Assembly (NCBI GenBank): GCA_014898415.1
Contig: RCTD01000004.1
Span: 495,001-559,000 of the forward strand
Source: Stromatinia cepivora
Taxonomy: Eukaryota > Ascomycota > Leotiomycetes > Helotiales > Sclerotiniaceae
Direction of reading: 5' to 3'
DNA: 64,000 nt
In this document: positions 56,786 to 64,000 of the stretch, piece after piece
Layout of the letters: each line of letters opens with the position of its first letter
Position numbering within the stretch: the stretch's first letter is position 1
Program-made: the position numbers and the translations under genes
The notes under the pieces: generated by a model
The model's input: only the letters and a program-made list of their open reading frames with translations
What the model was told of the DNA's origin: nothing
Database searches by the model: none

Positions 56786-58919
56786 ATGTATTTCCCGGTA
56801 GTTTTGACTACTTTATCACTGTTGTCAGTCACAACTGCACATAAAGGCCATAAACGGCGATCCGTCCCGTCAAGTCCTCAAGCATTGAACAAAACACTCA
56901 CAAATACAATTCCGAATGCTGCTGGAGGTCCAACCCTTTATTATAATGGTACTGGGCCTGTACCTTCTTACAACGAGACCTCTCCTATCCCGGTCCCATT
57001 GCCTATCTTGAGGTATGATTATCTATCCCTTTCCTGTATCAGCACTAACTACCACTAGCAAGCAGGAGATTGAAGACAATATCTTCAATGAGATCCAAGG
57101 AATTGTTAATGGAAATGGACTCACTACGGAATGCTCAAAATGCATTGCCGGCACCGAAGTAATGCATCTTGCAGCTATCATGCAACCTGTGGATACTATT
57201 GTGAATCTTCTTATTCGTGCCTGCGAAACCTTTCCAAAAGTCTACGACAGCATCTACGCAGAGACCTGTTATGAGGAATACTCCGGAATTGGTGGAACTG
57301 GTCCGTATCTTGCTCAATTGTTTGCCAAAATGAGCATGGCTACCGATGACATGCAAGGTTACTGTTTTTATGTATGGGATACTTGTAGCTTGCCTCAAAC
57401 CATACTTATTGATGAATCGGCATACTTTAAACCAAAGCCAGCAAATAAGATAGTGGCCCCTCAACCATCTAGTAAGTTCTGACAATCGGTCAATCCTCGA
57501 TATATTAAGTCTAACCACTCAATAGACAAGACTATTAATATTCTACATCTCTCGGATTGGCATTTGGATACACGATATGATATTGGTAGTGAAGCCAATT
57601 GTTCGCAATACATGTGTTGTAGGCCATATTCAACAAATACCGTATTTAATACGACGAGTACTAATCCATCCATACCGGCGTCTCGGTTTGGATACCTTTA
57701 CTGCGATTCTCCTCCTGATTTGGCTCTTTCAGCATTTTCAACCATGGACCAATTCATCAACAGGTCTAACGTGGCGTTCACAATATTTACTGGTGATATT
57801 GTGAGCCATGATAACGATGACCAAATAAGTAGAGCCTACGTAGAGTATGAAGAGATGGTTACCTACCAAACATTTAAGGCTCAAATGAAAAATAGCCCTA
57901 TCTACGCTACTCTAGGAAACCATGATTCCCTTCCAGAAGCTTTGAGCACTCCAAATTCCATCAATAACTCTACAGGACAATCAAATGTGTTTTCTTGGAA
58001 CTACAATTTATTGTCCAGCTTATGGCTTAACAATGGGTGGATCGACAGCAAAGCAGCTCAGTATGCCTCAAATCATTACGGTGCATATGCCACTGTCACG
58101 TCTCAAGGTTTAAAGATCATTTCTATCAATACCGACTTTTGGTACACGGACAATATCTTCAACTTCTTCAACATGACAAATCCGGACACTTCTGGAATTC
58201 TCACCTTTCTTGCTAACGAGCTCCAAAAATCGGAAGATATTGATCAACGTGTTTGGATCATTGGACATGTGCTTCCCGGATATGACGGCTCTCAAGCACT
58301 CCCCAATCCAACAGCTTTGTTCTATAGTATTGTTGCTAGGTTTTCTCCAGCAACAATCGCAGGAATATTCTTTGGTCATACACACGAAGAACAGCTTATG
58401 ATCTATTATGATTTCCTACCAAACTCGATAATCTCTAGCAATACAACTTCGATCATGCGTAACACCACCTTAGTTGATTACAAGAATCCTCTCCAAGTTG
58501 GATACGTTGGGCCTTCTATCACCCCTCTCACCGGGAACAATGCTGGGTGGGTCAACCTTCAGGTCGATGCTTCAACTTTCTCTGTCGTTAATGCTCAGAC
58601 TTACTTCGCTAATATGTCTAATGCAAACTTATGGACAACTCCCATATGGGAATTCGAGTATGATAAGCGCCAAACATACGACCCCAATGCGACTTGGCCT
58701 TCCAGTGCTCCTCTAGACGGCGCTTTTTGGCATGGAGTAACCGAAAATATGCTGGCAAACAATACTTTAGTCGAAGTTTATAACTTCCTTGAGACAAAAA
58801 GTTCTGCGGTGACGAAAAGTTGTAGCACCACAGCTTGCGCAAAGCAAAAGGTTTGCTATCTGAGAAGCGGAAGTGCGACTTTGGGATATGCTTGTCCTTA
58901 CAAAGATGGGCCTTTCTGA
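56786..58919 (+). CDS. Secreted acid sphingomyelinase-like phosphodiesterase
   Basis: Calcineurin-like metallophosphoesterase that by family cleaves sphingomyelin-type lipids to ceramide. Exons 56786-57012, 57059-57471 and 57526-58919 give 677 residues. The ATG at 56786 starts a clear signal peptide (MYFPVVLTTLSLLSVTTA); an in-frame ATG at 56750 would add 12 residues. A saposin-B-like domain (about 90-190) has paired cysteines (ECSKCIAG, RACETF, ETCYEE, GYCFYVWDTC). The metal-centre motifs follow: LSDWHLDTRYD, TGDIVSHD, GNHDSLPE, WIIGHVLPG and GHTHEEQ, all intact. Many NxS/T sites fit an extracellular glycoprotein. The C-terminal domain has four cysteines (KSCSTTACAKQKVCYLRS...YACP). It may act on host or environmental lipids, or in its own turnover. 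Confidence 0.92.
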
Positions 58920-59425
58920 GCGCATTTCCAATTTATGGGCGATAAAGATAGACACAGCATAATGGAATCATTGGTTTCTACCCCAAAGGTTATCATCATG
59001 TTCTTAATTTCCATAAATGCAGGGTTTACGTAGACCTGTAAATAAATTCATCGACTCGTCACTATCGGCAACCTGTAGGTAGCCGAGTATGCGTAGTATC
59101 ATATTCTCACGCCGTTACTGCATGCGGTTAGTATAATGGAAAAGTACAACCTTCAATGAATCCCAATCTCAATTATATGTAGAAGTGATCCTAAACGTCT
59201 TGATTGTAAGTATAGCATCAATTTCGAATTCTTTCTCTATAAACAGATACCCGAATACTATCCCAAGCCTAACAAGGGGCCTATCAGCGCTAAAGATTAG
59301 CGCTAACCCCATTATTTCCGAACAATACTTTAGTCCGAGTCCTCACCTTCTTTTCATCCAACCACTATAATTGTTGTTTCTCCGTATACCCTCACGATAA
59401 CCCGAGGGTAATAGAGAAATAAACA
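58920..59425. other. Intergenic region upstream of the MFS gene
   Basis: 506 nt with the sphingomyelinase 3' end and the MFS promoter. A short palindrome-like phrase (agcgctaaagattagcgct) lies at 59287-59305. No gene. Confidence 0.45.
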
Positions 59426-61384
59426 ATGTTTCCCCACGAAGAAGAAGACGAACGCGAAATAAATGAACGTGAACCCCTTCTCGCGCCTCTCACCGAACCA
59501 ACTGAAATTCGTAATGCCTTGATCACGGGATCGCAAGTGTTTAAATCCTCAGATCAAGACGCAGATCAAGAAGCAGAAGGAAGAGAACAAGCAGAAAATG
59601 AGGATGAAGACGATACTCCTCTTCCCTTAGGACAAATACTCAGTCTCTGCTATATTCGACTCGTAGAACCCATTGCGTTTTTCTCTATCTTTGCTTTTCT
59701 CAATCAGATGTTGTGGGAGATTGGGGATATAGGAGAGGGGGAGACGGGGTTTTATTCGGGGTTGATTGTATGTTTTTATTCTTTCCTCATTTTTTCCTAA
59801 GAACGATATAGATGATTGAATGTTTGAATGGAAGTTAATCAAAGAATAGGAATCTCTATTTTCCATCACAGAAATGACACTCATGGTCCATTGGGGACGC
59901 GCCTCGGATAAATTCGGCCGTAAACCAATTATGATTGCTTCACTCCTAGGAATATCGCTCGCGACGGGGGTTTTTGGATTTGGGAGGAGTATTTGGCAAT
60001 TAGTTATTTTTCGATGTGTTGCGGGACTTTTTGCTGGGACGATCGTGTGAGTAGTTTTCATATTGTCTTGATTTTGTTTGTATTATGAGGTATTTGGCTA
60101 ATTGATATAAAAGCACCGTTCGAACGATGATTTCCGAAAATAGTACCAAAAAAACTCAAGCAAGAGCTTTTAGTTATTTTTCCGTGGCGGGGAATATGGG
60201 GATGCTTATTGGACCTTTGATAGGTAATTGTTCAATATTTTGGGTTCAAGAAGACCGACACAATAGCTAACAATCCCAAGGCGGTGCTCTCTCCGAACCA
60301 GCCAAACAATATCCATCTTTATTTAGCGGTATCAAATTTTTCGAAGAATTCCCATTTGCGCTTCCTACTATTTGTACTGGATTATTTGCCTTAAGTTCAG
60401 CGTTTGTTGCTATATTTTTTATTAAAGAGGTTAGTTTTCTACTTATTAAAACGGTGGGAAAATTTCAGAATCGCTGACTAGATATCAGACATTGGGAAAA
60501 AGGTCCTATCAGAAAGTAGGAGCACATGATGGAATGACTGTGCGGGAACTTCTTAATTTTCCAGGCGTGGCAAGATGTGTTTATATTTACTGTCATCTAA
60601 GTCTCATGAGCACAGTATATACATCCGGTTTGTCTCACTTCCTCCCTCTATTTCCCTTCACCTATTTCCATTTCCTCACTAACCCCCTCCACCTTTTAGT
60701 TCTCCCAGTCTTCTGGTTCACACCCATCTCCCTGGGCGGCCTAGGCTTCACACCCCTCCGCATCTCCCTCTTCATGGCGCTCACCGGTTTCTCCCAAGCC
60801 TTCTGGATGATCGTCGTCTTTCCTCCCCTACACAAACGCATCGGAACCATCGGGATCCTACGCGCATGTGCATTTTTCTGGCCGCTCCTCTTCACCTTCT
60901 GTCCTTTTGCAAATTTTATGTTGAGGATGGGTTGGGAAACAGCGTTTTGGATCGTGTATCCGTTGAGTATTGCTTTGGGGGTGGGTGTTAGTATGGCGTT
61001 TAGTAAGTTTTGGCTGCTCTTCTCTCATACCTCTGTTTTCCTCTACGTTTCCTATCTATTTATCTCTCAACCCCGTCTTTACCCCGATCAAATCCCCAAA
61101 TCCATATCAACTAACACCCCCCACTAGCCTGCGGCCAACTAGCCCTAAACGACATCGCGCCCTCCTCCCAAACTCTCGGCACCCTCAACAGCATCGCACT
61201 CGCCGTCACAAGCGGCACGCGCGCATTTATACCCGCTCTCTTCACCGTCATCTTCGCATATGGAGTCACGCATCAGATTCTCTGGGGATATTTTATTTGG
61301 GTTTTTGAAGTGTTGGTTGCGCTGGGATTGGTTATTGCAGTGCCTTTCTTGCCGAAGGAGGCGCATGGGAGGGGGAAGATGTGA
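59426..61384 (+). CDS. MFS transporter (ZIF1/YCR023C-like drug-resistance type)
   Basis: Major facilitator with an acidic hydrophilic N-terminus; the substrate is not readable. Seven exons: 59426-59767, 59850-60046, 60114-60223, 60281-60429, 60489-60627, 60700-61002 and 61128-61384, all phase-consistent, give 498 residues. Helix 1 is at about 70-95 (LCYIRLVEPIAFFSIFAFLN). The MFS signature loop after helix 2 is WGRASDKFGRKP, and helix 5 contains NMGMLIGPLIGG. After the middle loop come LPVFWFTPISLGGLGFTPLR and CGQLALNDIAPSSQTLGTLN, then final helices and GRGKM. Twelve spans are plausible. Intact. Confidence 0.9.
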
Positions 61385-63720
61385 GGGGAGAGAAGAAGAG
61401 AGGAAAAGGATGGGGACGTGGATATGGGGACAACAGAGGATAGAATGGATAGATGGATAGATATATAGATAGACAGATGAGTTTGAGAGAAGAATTTATA
61501 GAATTTATAGAATTAGGATATTGTTGATATTGCAGATATTGTAAGAATTATCTAGACATTCAATATTATACATGATTCAGGACATCATTGAAGTTTCAAG
61601 TAAGTTCATTTTGACAAATGTCAAATACTGACAATGCTACTTCCAATTTTCAATATGTGAATTTGTGAATTAACTTTAGGGTCCTATATCTCCAATTCAT
61701 TTAATTCATTTGTATCTTCATCTCATTCATTTCATCTTCAATCAATGCACTGACAAACAATTCATTCAATCAATCAATCCACAAATAAATCACACCGGCC
61801 GATACTAGAAACTGGAAACTAGTTCCTTCCCAGGAGTCCCGGATGTCCTGTCCGGATACAAAGTTCCCGGAACCAGAACCGGAACAGGAGGCTGGTTAGG
61901 TACTCTCAGCAAATATTCTATTCTATTTCATTCCATTCAACCAATCATACTTGATCCCTTCCAAACGTGACTTTACCTTGCCTTTCACTTTTCTTTACAA
62001 CGTCATCTCATCTCCCATTTCCTACCAAGGAATAATAAACCAAACAGAACATCAAGGTCCTCCCAAGTCCCAACCCCCTTGATTTCCTTTCGTGCCCGTT
62101 TGCTGTACATGTTTCAGAAACAGATAAATAAGCGAGTCAAAATCTGTTCATTTTTATTATTCACTATTTACCTCATGCCTCATGTTGAACTTTACTTTGG
62201 ACTCCGCCTCGGACTTCCCTTTTATCTCTGATTTGTTATACTTATAACTATCATTATCTTTATCATTTTCCATCTTGCATTTTGCACTTACCTTACCTCG
62301 GAGGCTCAGAGTATTTAGGAATACATAGATGGGGTGAAAAGGAGGAAGGGGAGTGAATAATCCTATAATTACTAGGTTGTGGTAAAACTTGATATTTAGA
62401 TAGGATATATGTACTGTGTTTGAATTGCTATAATTGGAAGAGGGGTTCTTAGGGGGGGGGGAGTGGATTGTTAATTTATGTTTGTTTTTATATTTGTATT
62501 TGTATCTATATTTGTATTGCGCACTGAGTAATAAAGATATAGAGTCCAGACAGTATACTTTCCAAGAAAACAAATCAAAAATCCTTACAAACACCAGTCA
62601 AACCTTTGAATAATCAGAAACATGCGGTTGATTTTAGTGAATAGTTAACAAAGGCTGTTCGCTTTTACCTACTAACAAATCTTGAAATTATCATTATAGA
62701 ATGCAATGATAACAATGATAGGGTTTTTCTTGTTATAAATGATGTATAGTATGATTTTAGTCTTATCAATGCAAAGAAATATGTATATGAGTACTGGCCT
62801 ACCCACCTGGAGAGAGAGATTCAAATGTTTATTTTCATCTATAGCAGAGGTTCATGTATATCTCTTCACTTAATGATGGATTCTAAACAAGTTGAATGCA
62901 AAGAGGCATTGTATGTATTCTTACCATGCATCAGTCAACATCTTGTTCTTCCATTCTATACACCAATTAAATCAATCTTCAGCCTGCCATTTTTATAAGG
63001 ACTATCCCAAATGAAAATGATGTAGACATAGTATTTTTCTTTAGACCTTGATAGGTTCAAAATCATGAAACAACCGATATGCTCCATTCTACCGCTAAGG
63101 GTCTCGAACCAAAGTGAGTTCAATAAAGTCACATGAACTCCCTACACAACTAGGTGAATTATGGAGTTAACAAGAGTAGGTGAATTGCTCGACTGATGAA
63201 CTGTTCAAAGCCTCAAAAACATACTTAAAAGCTCCTACCTTTTGCTTTCCGATGATTCTCTTTAAACAATCACACTCTTTTAAATCTCTTTCAAATCTTG
63301 CATCCAGTTACAACTTTAACAACTTTAATAATCATGTCGTCAAATAAGATGGTGAGAGAACACCCTTGAAACTTGAATCTTCTATTTGGAATCATGCTAA
63401 TAAATCTCCATAGCTTTGCAATGGGCTGGCCCCCTTGCTCCTTGCTAGAATACTCAGAACTTCTCCTACCAATATAAAGACAACCAAGCCAACAACTCCA
63501 TTCATTGAAAGACATGTAAGAAGAATCCAACAGATTCTTTTGCTATGCATTTCTCACATATTCTTCACAGTGGTGTACCAAGAGGACTACTTTTGTGTTG
63601 TCAGATACTGGTATCGAGACAAAAGCCGGAGAGGTTTCAAAATCATCCCTACATAGCTCTCAAACCCTTACTGTCCAACAACCACCAACAAGAGTCACCA
63701 CTGATCATATCCTTGTTTCT
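61385..63720. other. 2.3-kb AT-rich gene-poor region
   Basis: A gatagatggata-type run lies at 61440-61480. ATTCATTT/caatcaat words are frequent at 61690-61790. A ten-G run lies at 62452-62461 beside (tatttg)-like repeats at 62480-62515. A possible mini-exon (63334-63351, MSSNKM, followed by gtgagaga) and an in-phase frame (63412-63512) could belong to the gene that runs off the right edge, but the next junction does not fit. No RNA gene recognised. Confidence 0.4.
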
Positions 63721-64000
63721 ATGGATTTGACTGTTCAGTCTCCAATGCCCTCCAACAACATGCTTGAATCGACCCAGGCAGTGACTACACAACAACCATG
63801 TACCACCGACATCAAGATTCAAGTACTCTCTACTGAAGTCATGATTCCAGATGATCAGGATTCACTCAAATCTGAATCAGAGGAGGACATTGGAACTACC
63901 TCACTAGTCTGTGTTCCAAGAGAGCAGTGTCTTCCATCAGCTATCCTTGATATCCTACCTTGTAAGGGCTCAATGCAGCACTTCAATATGCTTGAGCCCG
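63721..64000 (+). CDS. Thr/Ser/Gln-rich reading frame cut by the right window edge
   Basis: From the ATG at 63721 a frame stays open to the last base (MDLTVQSPMPSNNMLEST... to ...MQHFNMLEP). The same frame is open upstream to about 63513, so the true start may be earlier or on another exon. The protein is hydrophilic with an acidic patch (SLKSESEEDIGTTS) and no recognised domain. It is either the 5' part of a gene beyond the window or a chance frame. Confidence 0.35.
   Translation, partial: MDLTVQSPMPSNNMLESTQAVTTQQPCTTDIKIQVLSTEVMIPDDQDSLKSESEEDIGTTSLVCVPREQCLPSAILDILPCKGSMQHFNMLEP

Noticed and set aside
62157..62594. 145-codon minus frame with KYKYKYK runs
   Set aside because: Encoded by simple AT-rich repeats near the G-run; low complexity, no support.
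63060..63115. tRNA-like phrase (taccgctaagggtctcgaacc)
   Set aside because: The reverse strand has GGTTCGAGAC reminiscent of a T loop but no acceptor or anticodon stems could be folded.
1..64000. CRISPR arrays, insertion sequences, bacterial operons or intact retrotransposons
   Set aside because: The repeats found are simple or minisatellite arrays without spacers; no reverse transcriptase, integrase or transposase frames were seen, and gene structure is eukaryotic.

Overview
The window is nuclear DNA of a filamentous ascomycete. Most genes carry several short introns (about 46-70 nt, GT..AG, with CTAAC/CTAAT-like branch sites). The families present (het-C, SCS7, LOC1, MAU2, PET127, MMM1, ALE1, VPS45, an EEB1-type esterase) are fungal or have typical fungal forms. 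Base composition, intron style and protein similarity as I remember it suggest a leotiomycete of the Sclerotiniaceae (Botrytis/Sclerotinia type). That placement is inference. No prokaryotic element, CRISPR array or intact transposon was seen.

Layout. 1-5.7 kb: het-C (cut by the left edge), ceramide fatty-acid hydroxylase SCS7 and an RS/RRM splicing factor. 5.7-17 kb: a gene-poor, repeat-rich accessory stretch. It holds a spaced cluster of a short motif (GATATGCAACAAA), an intron-containing tRNA-Gly(CCC), one unrecognised multi-exon gene, a broken kinase-like gene, several minisatellites and scraps of reading frame. 17-29.5 kb: a compact housekeeping block of PET127, MAU2/SCC4, an EEB1-like esterase, LOC1, a small RCF3-like mitochondrial protein and RFC4. 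29.5-32.8 kb: a second graveyard, with a decayed kinase and a decayed monocarboxylate-type MFS permease. 32.9-42 kb: SUR1-like mannosyltransferase, MMM1, GDP-mannose transporter, PLP1 and RCE1. 42-44.7 kb: gene-poor. 44.7-61.4 kb: a large serine-rich membrane protein, ALE1, VPS45, a flavoprotein oxidoreductase, a secreted acid sphingomyelinase and an MFS transporter. 61.4-64 kb: gene-poor, ending in a reading frame cut by the right edge.

Functional themes. Sphingolipid and glycerolipid metabolism recurs (SCS7, SUR1-like, sphingomyelinase, ALE1, EEB1-like, MMM1). The Golgi GDP-mannose transporter lies 3.6 kb from the mannosyltransferase whose donor it would supply. Several pairs are divergent and share a promoter region: het-C/SCS7, MAU2/esterase, LOC1/RCF3-like, GMT/PLP1, ALE1/VPS45, flavoprotein/sphingomyelinase. 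I did not find a convincing new multi-gene system. The strongest leads are the repeated motif cluster, the unrecognised gene at 10.6-11.6 kb and the two gene graveyards. Exon boundaries were placed by eye and checked only for reading phase.
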